Positions 25,036-33,402 of a DNA stretch of 64,000 nt are shown piece by piece. The DNA comes from Gudongella sp046224405 (GTDB lineage Bacteria > Bacillota > Clostridia > Tissierellales > Tissierellaceae): contig NZ_JBJXRK010000010.1 of NCBI RefSeq assembly GCF_046224405.1, positions 1-64,000 of the forward strand, read 5' to 3'. The notes under the pieces are model-generated. The model ran no database searches. It worked only from the letters and a program-made list of their open reading frames with translations, and was not told the origin of the DNA. The position numbers and the translations under genes were made by a program. Positions within the stretch are counted from its first letter, which is position 1. Every line of letters begins with the position of its first letter.

Positions 25036-26496
25036 ATGGAAAAGAAGGAGCAGGTTAGAAGGAGACCCACGTTATTACAAGGTCTTATACCAATACTATT
25101 TATGGTTATAGCGTTGACGGTTGGGGTTGGAGTATTGAAGCTAAGGACAGAGCCCATCATTATACTTTCAGCCTTTGTTGCAGGGATAATCGCCTGGAGA
25201 CTTGGCTACACCTGGAAGGAAATGCAGGATGGGGTAATCGACAAAATCTCAAGGGCACTACCAGCGACTTTGATTCTGTGGAGTGTTGGACTACTTATTG
25301 GATCATGGATGTTTTCAGGAACAGTACCCATGATCATCTACTACGGAGTTGACATAGTAAATCCCCAATACCTGTTGGTGACAGCCTTTATAATTTCAGC
25401 GGTACTGTCAACGGTAACGGGAACCTCATGGGGTTCAGCAGGAACAATAGGTGTTGCAATAATGGGTATAGCAGGTGGACTTGGAGTATCACTGCCGGCA
25501 ACAGCAGGAGCTGTAGTTGCAGGAGCATACTTTGGTGACAAGATATCACCCCTTTCAGATACCACAAACCTTGCACCAATTGCTGCAGGATCAGAGCTTT
25601 ATGAGCACATCAAGCACATGTTCTGGACTACAATCCCGGCAGCTACAGTATCACTGATCGTCTACTTCATAGTTGGAATGAACTCAGCTGGAGGTGCAAG
25701 CACCCCTGATTCTGTTTTGGTTCTTCAGGATCAGCTGAGCCAGATGTTCAACTGGAACATAATCCTGTTCCTACCGGTTGCCTTAATCATTGCAGGGTCT
25801 GTTCTCAAGTGGCCAACAATACCTACAATGCTTGGAACAAGTCTTTTCTCAATCCTACTTGGAATGGGAGTTCAGGGCTACACCCTAAAGAATGGTTTCG
25901 TTTCCCTGATCCAGGGCTTTAACGTAGGCATGACAGGCTTTGCCGGAGAGGTGGCACCGGCGGTAAACACCCTGATCAACAGAGGTGGAGTCGTGTCGGT
26001 TACAACCACCACCGTGCTTATATTCTGTGCTATGGGCTTTGCTGGAATAATTAGTGTATCAGGTATGCTTGATGTGGTCCTTGAGGCCCTTCTTAGCAAG
26101 GTCAAGACAACAGCGGGAATCATACTTTCAACAATCGCATCATGTGCAACTGTGGCATTTGTAACAGGAAGCTCATACCTTTCAATCCTTATACCGGGAG
26201 AATTGTTCAGGGATGCATATAAAATGAGAAATCTTCATGCAAAGAACCTTTCACGGACACTTGAAGACTCAGGTACTGTGCTGGTACCATTGATTCCATG
26301 GTCAGCAGCAGGAGCATATATGACCGCAACCCTTGGAGTGTCAACCATAGAATATCTTCCATGGGCGGTTCTTAACTACATGGGTATAGTGTTTGCAATA
26401 CTCCTTGCTGTCACAGGAATAGGTATCACAAAGCTTGACGATAGCAAGAAGGAAGACAAGGGGGCAATTGGCAATGCTGTTAATCAAGAAGGTTAA
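25036..26496 (+). CDS. nhaC: NhaC-family Na+/H+ antiporter-like transporter
   Basis: A 486-residue membrane protein with about 11-12 helices. The family blocks TGTSWGSAGTIGVAIMGIA, GAYFGDKISPLSDTTNLAP and SSYLSILIPGELFRDAY are all present. Members exchange protons or amino acid pairs for sodium or related solutes. Transcription from the sigma-54 promoter at 24982 links it to the activator upstream. Its 3' end overlaps the isoaspartyl dipeptidase gene by 23 bp, so it might serve amino acid or dipeptide exchange rather than only pH control. AAAGGAG precedes the ATG. Confidence 0.9.
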   Translation: MEKKEQVRRRPTLLQGLIPILFMVIALTVGVGVLKLRTEPIIILSAFVAGIIAWRLGYTWKEMQDGVIDKISRALPATLILWSVGLLIGSWMFSGTVPMIIYYGVDIVNPQYLLVTAFIISAVLSTVTGTSWGSAGTIGVAIMGIAGGLGVSLPATAGAVVAGAYFGDKISPLSDTTNLAPIAAGSELYEHIKHMFWTTIPAATVSLIVYFIVGMNSAGGASTPDSVLVLQDQLSQMFNWNIILFLPVALIIAGSVLKWPTIPTMLGTSLFSILLGMGVQGYTLKNGFVSLIQGFNVGMTGFAGEVAPAVNTLINRGGVVSVTTTTVLIFCAMGFAGIISVSGMLDVVLEALLSKVKTTAGIILSTIASCATVAFVTGSSYLSILIPGELFRDAYKMRNLHAKNLSRTLEDSGTVLVPLIPWSAAGAYMTATLGVSTIEYLPWAVLNYMGIVFAILLAVTGIGITKLDDSKKEDKGAIGNAVNQEG

Positions 26497-27616
26497 TGTG
26501 TTCTCACCAGAATCACTGGGAACAAAGGATGTAATGATAATAAATGAGAAAATCATTGAAATAGGTGAAAATCTTGAGCCCATATCAGACAGGATGGAAG
26601 TGATAGACGGTTCAGGGAAGACGTTGGTACCGGGCCTTATTGATGGACATGTCCATCTCACTGGAGGTGGAGGAGAGGGAAGCTTCAGGACAAGGGTTCC
26701 TGATATAACCCTTTCAAGGCTGATAGAAGGTGGAATAACAACCGTCCTGGGACTTTTGGGAACAGACTCCACAACAAGGAATGTTGAGAACCTTGTGGCA
26801 AAGGCCAAGGCCCTGAACGAGGAAGGGATAACCAGCTACGCCCTGACAGGGTCCTATGGCTACCCATCTGTAACCTTGACGGATTCTGTCAAGAAGGACA
26901 TCACATATATCAATGAGATAATCGGCGTTAAGATTGCAATATCGGACCACAGGGCACCAAGCACCTCCAAGGAGGAGCTGGCAAGGCTTGCCTCCGATGC
27001 AAGGGTTGCAGGGATGCTCTCAGGCAAGGCCGGGGTTGTTGTTACCCACATGGGAGAAGGAAAGGGAAGGCTAAAGGCGATCAGGGAGGTCCTTGAGACC
27101 TGGGACCTTCCGATGAAGACCTTTATCCCCACACATGTGAACAGGAATGACGAACTGCTGAAGGAAGCTCTGGATTACGCAAGACAAGGGGGAACAATCG
27201 ACCTTACCTGTGGAATCTATGACGAAAGGACTCCTGGAAAAGTGGTTGCAGAGGCACTGAAAAATGGAGTTCCGGCAGAAAATATAACCATAAGCTCCGA
27301 CGGGTATGGAAGCTGGAGCAAGTATGACGAGAAGGGAAACCTTCTTAAGATAGGGGTTTCATCCGTTTCTAGCCTATACAATGAGTTGACCGGGACTGTG
27401 AAGGCAGGACTCCTAAGCCTTGAGGCTGCGCTGCCCTTCTTTACAACAAATGTTGCAAGAGCCCTTGGTCTTGAAAAGTCAAAGGGCAGAGTTGCCAGGG
27501 ACATGGATGCAGACCTCCTTATCCTTGATGGTGACCTGAAACTTGATTATGTTATTGCCAGGGGCAAGGTCATGATGAAGGACGGCCAGGTGGTGGTGAG
27601 GGGAACCTACGAATAG
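26474..27616 (+). CDS. iadA: isoaspartyl dipeptidase (beta-aspartyl peptidase)
   Basis: About 380 aa, metal-dependent amidohydrolase. The first zinc site is GHVHLTGGGGEGSF with the IadA-specific Gly run. Further His/Asp ligands appear in THVNRNDELL and SSDGYGSW. The enzyme removes beta-linked aspartyl residues from damaged dipeptides. The frame is open 13 codons upstream, but AAGGGGG (26458-26464) fits the ATG at 26474 inside the end of the NhaC gene, so the pair is coupled. Under the sigma-54 promoter the two would work in nitrogen or peptide scavenging. Confidence 0.92.
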   Translation: MLLIKKVNVFSPESLGTKDVMIINEKIIEIGENLEPISDRMEVIDGSGKTLVPGLIDGHVHLTGGGGEGSFRTRVPDITLSRLIEGGITTVLGLLGTDSTTRNVENLVAKAKALNEEGITSYALTGSYGYPSVTLTDSVKKDITYINEIIGVKIAISDHRAPSTSKEELARLASDARVAGMLSGKAGVVVTHMGEGKGRLKAIREVLETWDLPMKTFIPTHVNRNDELLKEALDYARQGGTIDLTCGIYDERTPGKVVAEALKNGVPAENITISSDGYGSWSKYDEKGNLLKIGVSSVSSLYNELTGTVKAGLLSLEAALPFFTTNVARALGLEKSKGRVARDMDADLLILDGDLKLDYVIARGKVMMKDGQVVVRGTYE

Positions 27617-27632
27617 ATGAAAAATAGGGGCG

Positions 27633-27668
27633 TTGGCCTGTCATTTGACAGGTCCAAGGTCCTTTTTT
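27633..27668 (+). terminator. terminator after the isoaspartyl dipeptidase gene
   Basis: TTGGCCTGTCA / TGACAGGTCCAA with one bulge, followed shortly by TTTTTTT. Confidence 0.75.
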
Positions 27669-27747
27669 TATGTATTTTCCTTGTGTGGTAAAACAAAAGG
27701 TATTTTGGGTAAGAGACTACTAGCATAAGCAAACAGGAGGGGATTTT

Positions 27748-28737
27748 GTGTCATATCTTAAGGAAGGAATAAGGATAAGGAACATGGAGGTTAAGAACAG
27801 GCTGGTGCTGCCGCCAATGGAAACAGTGTCAGGAAGCGAAAAGGGAGAGGTCAAGGCGGAAACCCTGGACTACTATGACAAGATCACAGGGAGTGGCCAC
27901 ATAGGACTTGTAATTGTTGAGCACACATACATTTCACCGGAAGGAAAAGCAAATGGACGGCAGCTGTCAGCAGCGGAGGATGACAAGATTGAAGGGCTGA
28001 GAAAGCTGGCGGATACAATAAAGAACAACGGGAGCAGGGCTTTCATTCAGCTTAGCCATGCCGGGAGCAACGGACCTGAGGATGTCCAGGGGACGGAGTG
28101 TGTGGGACCATCACCTGTAATGAATCCCAGGAAGAAGAACAATCTGACGCCACGGGAGCTGACAGTGGATGAAATCAAAGCCCTGGTGGTGAAATTCGCA
28201 CAGGCGGCAAGAAGAGCCAAGGAGGCGGGCTTTGATGGGGTCGAGATCCACTCAGCCCACGGCTATCTCCTAAATCAGTTCCTGTCGCCCTTGACCAACA
28301 AGAGGACAGACCAGTATGGAGGTGACCTTTCAGGCAGGATCCTCTTCCATCGCCAGGTAGTCCAGGCGGTCAGGGAAAAGGTGGGGGAGGACTACCCTGT
28401 ATTCGTGAGAATAGGAGCCTCGGATAATATGGAAGGCGGGACAACCATAGAGGACAGCAGGGAGGCTGCCAGGGAACTTGTTGCAGCGGGAGTTGACGTG
28501 ATAGATATAACCGGTGGTATGTGTGGATTTATGGGGCCCGAGTTCACCGGCCAGGGATATTTTTCGGGATGGAGCGAAAGCATAAAGCAGGCAGTCAATG
28601 TTCCGGTCATCCTTACAGGAGGGATCACTGAGCCTGAGGCTGCGGAAGGGCTCCTGAAGGAGAAAAAGGCTGACCTGATCGGGGTAGGCCGTGCCATACT
28701 GAAGGATCACAACTGGCCAAAAAGAGCAATGGAATAA
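27748..28737 (+). CDS. NADH:flavin oxidoreductase (Old Yellow Enzyme family)
   Basis: A 329-residue FMN TIM-barrel protein. The hallmark IHSAHGYLLNQFLSP followed by NKRTDQYGG is present, as is the phosphate-binding end GVGRAILKDHNW. It has only the barrel, without the Fe-S and FAD/NAD domains of 2,4-dienoyl-CoA reductase. It starts with GTG at 27748 behind GGAGGGG. Enzymes of this kind reduce activated alkenes or other electrophiles. It stands alone before an SDR gene; the substrate is unknown. Confidence 0.9.
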   Translation: MSYLKEGIRIRNMEVKNRLVLPPMETVSGSEKGEVKAETLDYYDKITGSGHIGLVIVEHTYISPEGKANGRQLSAAEDDKIEGLRKLADTIKNNGSRAFIQLSHAGSNGPEDVQGTECVGPSPVMNPRKKNNLTPRELTVDEIKALVVKFAQAARRAKEAGFDGVEIHSAHGYLLNQFLSPLTNKRTDQYGGDLSGRILFHRQVVQAVREKVGEDYPVFVRIGASDNMEGGTTIEDSREAARELVAAGVDVIDITGGMCGFMGPEFTGQGYFSGWSESIKQAVNVPVILTGGITEPEAAEGLLKEKKADLIGVGRAILKDHNWPKRAME

Positions 28738-28744
28738 CAAGAAA

Positions 28745-28766
28745 GGGGACGCACGAGCGTCCCCTT
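28745..28766 (+). terminator. hairpin after the flavin oxidoreductase gene
   Basis: GGGGACGC-ACGA-GCGTCCCC, an 8-bp perfect stem extended by AA/TT; only a short T-run follows. Confidence 0.55.
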
Positions 28767-28868
28767 GATCACGTCACCTTAGATTCTTATTATGTAAACG
28801 AATAATCTATCGTAAGTTCGGGTATACATAATACGTAAGCAAATTAACAAGTCAAAGGAGAGGTGCTA

Positions 28869-29636
28869 ATGAGTAGATTGTTTAGTTTGGAAGGTAAGGT
28901 AGCATTGGTTACAGGAGCATCATCGGGACTTGGCGTTCAGTTTGCGACTGCACTTGCAAGACAGGGTGCGGATGTTGCATTGCTTGCAAGAAGGATAGAG
29001 AAGCTTGAAAAGGTAAAGGCAGATATAGAGGAGCTTGGCGTCAAGGCACTTGCAGTTCAGTGTGACGTAACAGAGGTTCAGCAGATAAAGGATGCAGTAA
29101 AGGAAGTAAAGGACCATTTCGGCAAGATTGACATTCTTGTAAACAACGCTGGGATTGGCTTTATGGCACCAGCTGAAGACCAGTCAGACGAAGACTGGCT
29201 AAGAACTGTTGACATCAACCTAAACGGAGTATACTTCATGGCTAGAGAGGTTGGTAAGATCATGGTCGAGCAGAAGTACGGAAAGATCATCAACATCGGA
29301 TCAATCCACAGTACGGTTGCAATGCAGGGATCAGCCATATCAGCCTATGGAGCAACCAAGGGTGGAGTGAAGATGCTGACAAAGGCACTGGCTACAGAGT
29401 GGGCTAAGTATAATATTACCGTCAACACAATCGGACCCGCATATTTTGAGAGTGAGATGACCCAGGAGGTTGTTAACGACGAGTCATTCAAGACAGTTGC
29501 ACAAACATACTGTCCTATGGGACGAATCGGTAAGGAAGGCGAGCTTGATGGAGCTGTTGTATACTTTGCATCAGATGCATCTAGCTACACCACCGGCCAG
29601 TATCTGGCAGTAGACGGTGGATGGACTGCAATCTAA
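28869..29636 (+). CDS. SDR-family oxidoreductase, first copy
   Basis: A 255-residue short-chain dehydrogenase with the NAD(P) motif TGASSGLG, the structural NNAG, the catalytic Ser in GSIHST and the YGATK Tyr/Lys pair. The ending (YTTGQYLAVDGGW) is typical of gluconate 5-dehydrogenase / 3-oxoacyl reductase-like enzymes. AAGGAG fits the ATG at 28869 rather than a GTG six bases earlier. A second copy at 33403 has roughly nine of ten residues identical by eye, although silent sites differ widely. It is flanked by its own terminator. The substrate may be a sugar acid or a 3-keto compound. Confidence 0.9.
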   Translation: MSRLFSLEGKVALVTGASSGLGVQFATALARQGADVALLARRIEKLEKVKADIEELGVKALAVQCDVTEVQQIKDAVKEVKDHFGKIDILVNNAGIGFMAPAEDQSDEDWLRTVDINLNGVYFMAREVGKIMVEQKYGKIINIGSIHSTVAMQGSAISAYGATKGGVKMLTKALATEWAKYNITVNTIGPAYFESEMTQEVVNDESFKTVAQTYCPMGRIGKEGELDGAVVYFASDASSYTTGQYLAVDGGWTAI

Positions 29637-29646
29637 TATCAAGAAT

Positions 29647-29689
29647 AATCTACCCATGGGGACAGTCCCCATGGGTAGATTGTTTTTTT
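29647..29689 (+). terminator. terminator after the first SDR gene
   Basis: Perfect 16-bp stem (29647-29662 with 29666-29681) and TTTTTTT at 29683-29689. Confidence 0.92.
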
Positions 29690-29784
29690 GAAGCAGTTTT
29701 AACAATGAATTCTCCTATCAGTGGGTATCTATACAGTACAATAGAAGTTCGGTTTGTTTTATGTTTTGGATGGAGTTGATTGTT

Positions 29785-30420
29785 ATGATGTTCAAGGACA
29801 GGGTAGATGCAGGTAGAAGACTTTCCAAGCTTCTAAAGAGATATGCAGTGGAGGATGCGGTTGTCTATGCATTACCAAGGGGAGGAGTGGTTCTTGGTGC
29901 CCAGATTGCCAAAGACCTTTCATTGCCTCTTGATATTGTACTTACAAAGAAGATTGGACATCCCAGCAATCCGGAATATGCCATAGGTGCATCCGCCGAG
30001 GAAGGAGAGCCCTGGTGCAATCCAAAGGCTATAAAAGACATTGATCCAAAGTGGCTGGAGGATGAAGCGGAAAGGATCAAGGAGGAGCTTAGGAGAAGAA
30101 GAGAGGAGTATCCCGCTCCATATATTTCCCCAAAGGATAAGATAGCCATAATTGTAGATGACGGTGTTGCAACCGGCTACACCATAAAGGCAGCAATAAA
30201 GGAGATAAGGAGCAAGAAGCCGAAAAGACTTGTCCTTGCGGTACCGGTAGTTCCATCGGACACGGCAAGGGATCTTGACAGGATGGTTGATGACCTCCAG
30301 TGCATAGCAAGGGAATACTTCTTCCTGGGTGCGGTGGGAGCATATTACGACAATTTTCCACAGATTCAGGATGAAGAGGTAATAGAGCTTTTGGAAGCAG
30401 CGAATAAGCAAAAAGTTTAG
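29785..30420 (+). CDS. phosphoribosyltransferase-family protein
   Basis: About 211 aa. The PRPP-binding loop IIVDDGVATGYT and the N-terminal PRGGVVLGAQIA are those of the predicted phosphoribosyltransferases often annotated COG1926. The substrate base is unknown, and many members are not true purine salvage enzymes. Several in-frame ATGs exist (29761, 29770, 29785, 29788). GGAG at 29772-29775 is nine bases from 29785, which I choose. It is monocistronic or co-transcribed with the hydrolase downstream. Confidence 0.85.
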   Translation: MMFKDRVDAGRRLSKLLKRYAVEDAVVYALPRGGVVLGAQIAKDLSLPLDIVLTKKIGHPSNPEYAIGASAEEGEPWCNPKAIKDIDPKWLEDEAERIKEELRRRREEYPAPYISPKDKIAIIVDDGVATGYTIKAAIKEIRSKKPKRLVLAVPVVPSDTARDLDRMVDDLQCIAREYFFLGAVGAYYDNFPQIQDEEVIELLEAANKQKV

Positions 30421-30587
30421 GCAAGGGAGAGAATCTCTTGCTTTTCTTTTGTCATAAATTGGCCTAAAATAATCTTTTGCAATGAATTTGATAACAATTT
30501 GACAAAGAAAAGGGTATAAATATTATGGGAAAACATCCCAGGGAAACTATAGGGTTGGTTGTTGTTGATGCGTGGAGGTGCATTGAA

Positions 30588-31439
30588 GTGAAGGAAGGAT
30601 ATATTGAAGGTGCAAAGGGAAGGCTTTGGTATTCAGTCTACGGGGAGGACAGGAAAGGGACGCCGTTACTGGTGGTTCATGGAGGGCCCGGATTTCTATC
30701 CATGCCCCAGGTCTTAAGTGACCTAGCAGATGAAAGGCCTGTTTATTTCTACGACCAGCTGGGATGTGGCAAGTCAGACAAGGCAAAGGATATGGACGAT
30801 TATTCTGTGGAATATTACACCAAGGAGCTGGATGATGTAATTGAGGGGTTGGAACTGTCTGAAGTTATACTTTTTGGTCACTCATGGGGAGCTGGACTGG
30901 TCTGTTCCCACATGCTAGAGAATAAGCCCGAAGGTGTCAAGGCTCTGATACTTTCGTCTCCATACTTAAGTACACCAATATGGGAAGAGGATATGAAGAA
31001 GCTGGTATCCAAATTGCCGGAGCCAATGGTAGAAATAATTAGGAAGGCAGAAAGTGATCATGAGTATGGGGAAGATTATTTTGGAGTAATGATGGAGTTC
31101 TACAAGAGACACATGTATACCCATACACCATTCCCTGGGTACCTGATGGAGGCAATTGGAGCAATAAATCAGGAATTGTACGGCGTTATGTGGGGACCAA
31201 GTGACCTTGAGCTTACAGGAAAGCTGAGAAGCTTTGACCTTTCCCCAAGACTTGGCGAGATTACTGTACCGGTACTTTTAATTTGTGGAGATAGGGATGA
31301 AATGGATGTAAGGACATTAAGGGACTTCCAGATGGCAATGTCCAAGGGACAGATGGCGGTTATCCCAGATGCAGGTCATATGAACCATCTTGAAAAGCCT
31401 GATATATTCAAGGCCGTTGTCAGGGACTTTCTGGATTAG
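30588..31439 (+). CDS. alpha/beta hydrolase, proline iminopeptidase-like
   Basis: About 283 aa. It has the oxyanion-hole motif HGGPG, the nucleophile elbow GHSWGAG (Ser), the acid in CGDRDE (Asp) and the His in AGHMNHLE, with YDQLGCGKSD between, which is the pattern of prolyl aminopeptidases. The frame can start at an ATG at 30525, but GGAGG at 30573-30577 is nine bases before the GTG at 30588, and the residues after it (KEGYIEGAKGRLWYSVYG) match the family start. Both starts remain possible. It likely removes N-terminal Pro or similar residues from small peptides. Confidence 0.86.
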   Translation: MKEGYIEGAKGRLWYSVYGEDRKGTPLLVVHGGPGFLSMPQVLSDLADERPVYFYDQLGCGKSDKAKDMDDYSVEYYTKELDDVIEGLELSEVILFGHSWGAGLVCSHMLENKPEGVKALILSSPYLSTPIWEEDMKKLVSKLPEPMVEIIRKAESDHEYGEDYFGVMMEFYKRHMYTHTPFPGYLMEAIGAINQELYGVMWGPSDLELTGKLRSFDLSPRLGEITVPVLLICGDRDEMDVRTLRDFQMAMSKGQMAVIPDAGHMNHLEKPDIFKAVVRDFLD

Positions 31440-31455
31440 GATCTATAAATCAATG

Positions 31456-31483
31456 AGGAGTACACAAGGTGGTACTCCTTTTT
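31456..31483 (+). terminator. terminator after the hydrolase
   Basis: AGGAGTAC / GTACTCCT with an 8-base loop, then TTTTT. Confidence 0.8.
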
Positions 31484-31615
31484 CTGTGGGTGACCTTCTA
31501 TGTTTGCCAGACACCCAAGTCATATGTGAATTGTCTTATACCCCCCAACAGTATTTGACTTAAATCTATTAAAGTATTATTATTAATGTACCAATGAAAA
31601 ATCAAGGAGAAAATA

Positions 31616-32821
31616 ATGGACATAATAAAACTAGTAGCGGTATTTGCAATAATCGTAGTTGTAATGAGGATGAACAAGCCTCTGTATATATCAGTGACAG
31701 TGGGCTCAATCGCCACAGCGCTTCTTTATGGAGTAGGATCAGCGGAGCTGCTAAATGTCTTAAGGAATGGAGTATTTGGAAGGACAACAATAACCCTGGT
31801 GCTTGCATTCTATTCCATAACATTCCTGCAGAGGATGCTTGAAAAGAGGGGACACCTTATTCAGGCAGAAAGGTCCCTTACAAACATTTTCAACTCAAGA
31901 AGGGTCAACGCAATGATCGCCCCCTTCATAATAGGATTGCTGCCATCAGCAGGGGCTGTCTTGATCGCTTCGCCCATTGTGGACAAGGCAGCTGGGGATG
32001 ACCTTACCCAGGAGGAAAAGACCTTTGTAACCTCCTTCTACAGGCATATTTCAGAAGCCTTCCTTCCCACCTATGCATCCATAATACTTGCTGTGAATCT
32101 TAGTGGAATCAAGATGACAAGCTTTATCCTTGGGATGCTTCCCATGATTCTCATACTGTTTATTCTGGGCTATGTCTTTTATGTAAGGAAGATACCCAAG
32201 GTGGAGAAAAGACTTGAGGGGGTGGACCGCGGCTATGAATGGAAAAGGTTGATTGAGGCACTGTGGACCATTATCCTCACAATAGTCATTATCCTTGTGC
32301 TGGGAGTCCCTGTGCACCTAAGTGTGATCCCGGTTATAATTCTCTCCTATATAATCAACAGGTTCAAGTACAGGGAAATCAAATCCATGTTCTACACAGC
32401 CTTTGAAAAAAAGCTGATAATGACAACAGTGGTGATCATGGTTTTCAAGGAGCTTTTAATAGAGACAGGAGTAATAGAGAATCTGCCGGACTACTTTGCA
32501 GCCCTGGCAGTTCCACCGGTTGTAATATTCGGACTTATTTTCTTCTTCGGAACCCTGGTGGCGGGATCCCAGGCAATGATTGCACTGGCCCTTCCAATAG
32601 CTATTGCAACAATACCATCTGGGGGACTGAGCCTTGTGGTATTCCTGATGTCAATCAACTACATCGCAATGCAGATATCACCTACACACATTTGCCTTGC
32701 AATAATAACAGAGGAGCACGGGACATCCTTCCTCTCCCTTGTGAGAAAGACAATGCCGGTGCTGGTATCCTTTGTGCTGATAGCATCAGCCTACAGCTAC
32801 CTGCTATACACTCTTATGTAA
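31616..32821 (+). CDS. DUF401-family membrane permease
   Basis: A 401-residue protein with about 10 membrane helices. GLLPSAGAVLIASPIVDKAA and the second-half loop GSQAMIALALPIAIA followed by YIAMQISPTHICLAI fit the DUF401 family, a group related to ion/citrate-type transporters with inverted re-entrant loops. The transported compound is not known. AAGGAG precedes the ATG. It stands alone with a terminator behind it. Confidence 0.8.
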   Translation: MDIIKLVAVFAIIVVVMRMNKPLYISVTVGSIATALLYGVGSAELLNVLRNGVFGRTTITLVLAFYSITFLQRMLEKRGHLIQAERSLTNIFNSRRVNAMIAPFIIGLLPSAGAVLIASPIVDKAAGDDLTQEEKTFVTSFYRHISEAFLPTYASIILAVNLSGIKMTSFILGMLPMILILFILGYVFYVRKIPKVEKRLEGVDRGYEWKRLIEALWTIILTIVIILVLGVPVHLSVIPVIILSYIINRFKYREIKSMFYTAFEKKLIMTTVVIMVFKELLIETGVIENLPDYFAALAVPPVVIFGLIFFFGTLVAGSQAMIALALPIAIATIPSGGLSLVVFLMSINYIAMQISPTHICLAIITEEHGTSFLSLVRKTMPVLVSFVLIASAYSYLLYTLM

Positions 32822-32823
32822 AA

Positions 32824-32852
32824 AGCAGTGGAAAATTTTCCACTGCTTTTTG
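32824..32852 (+). terminator. terminator after the DUF401 gene
   Basis: A 24-base perfect palindrome (AGCAGTGGAAAA / TTTTCCACTGCT), flanked by A-run and T-run, so possibly active in both directions. Confidence 0.88.
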
Positions 32853-32888
32853 CTAACAACCAATCACTAGATTATTCGACTAGACTCA

Positions 32889-32956
32889 GATACCCTGTCA
32901 ATGAAATATATCAAAATCAAAGTTTTTGGATACCTCTATTGCTGGGCACTTATGAC
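32889..32956 (+). repeat. GATACCC...GGGCAC palindromic repeat, copy A
   Basis: Starts GATACCCTGTCAATGAAATA, has a central TCAAAATCAAAG, and ends in TATTGCTGGGCACTTATGAC. Closely similar to copy B at 36323 and, in reverse orientation, to copies C and D before purC and purB. Confidence 0.75.
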
Positions 32957-33165
32957 TATAAGGTTTTCAGTTGTGAATTGTGAGTTGTGAACTGAGAATT
33001 GTCACTGCAGGTTGTATTGGCTCCGCAGGTCTTGCTGTAGGGGCAGCCCGAGCACTTGACCCCATTCTTCCTGTCCCTTGATATTTTCAGAAGGGACAAG
33101 CCTACAACCGTCGCTATCATAATCAATACTATTATACGTCCAATCAACCTAGGCAGCATCCTCAA
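32956..33165 (-). CDS. FeoB-associated Cys-rich membrane protein-like small protein
   Basis: A 69-residue protein with one N-terminal membrane helix (about 7-26) and a Cys cluster KCSGCPYSKTCGANTTC. This is the pattern of the small Cys-rich membrane proteins that usually follow feoB in clostridia, but no feoB is nearby. The last 14 or so residues (NSQFTTHNSQLKTL) are encoded by a heptamer intergenic repeat (32970-33005), so the original end was probably replaced by repeat sequence. GGAGGGG upstream suits the TTG at 33165 better than the ATG at 33159. Iron-related role inferred from family only. Confidence 0.7.
   Translation of the reverse strand: MRMLPRLIGRIIVLIMIATVVGLSLLKISRDRKNGVKCSGCPYSKTCGANTTCSDNSQFTTHNSQLKTL
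32970..33005. repeat. heptamer-period repeat
   Basis: GTTGTGA-ATTGTGA-GTTGTGA-ACTGAGA-ATTGTCA: five 7-base units, partly degenerate. The same kind in reverse complement occurs at 48653-48684. Confidence 0.7.
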
Positions 33166-33354
33166 AGAACACCCCTCCTAAAAGGCAAGTTAACCCTGGC
33201 CAACAATTCATATTCTATTTTGTGGCTGGGATATGTCAATACTTTTTCTGAAATAAGAATTATGAGCATTTACCATGTTTGGACATGGTAAATTGAGATT
33301 AATATATTGAACAAATAAATTTTTTGATAAACTTGTTTAAAATTTAACATGATA

Positions 33355-33363
33355 TGGTATAAT
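33355..33363 (+). promoter_or_regulatory. extended -10 promoter of the second SDR gene
   Basis: TGGTATAAT, a TGN extended -10 element 40 bases before the ATG; a weak TTGTTT lies 19 bases upstream of TATAAT. Confidence 0.5.
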
Positions 33364-33402
33364 ATGATTGTGGAATAATTAACAAACAAAAGGAGAGATA
33401 TT

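Noticed and set aside
30487..30514. Promoter TTGACA with TATAAA before the iminopeptidase gene
   Set aside because: The two boxes are far from 17 bases apart (about 10), so it is unlikely to work as a sigma-A promoter.
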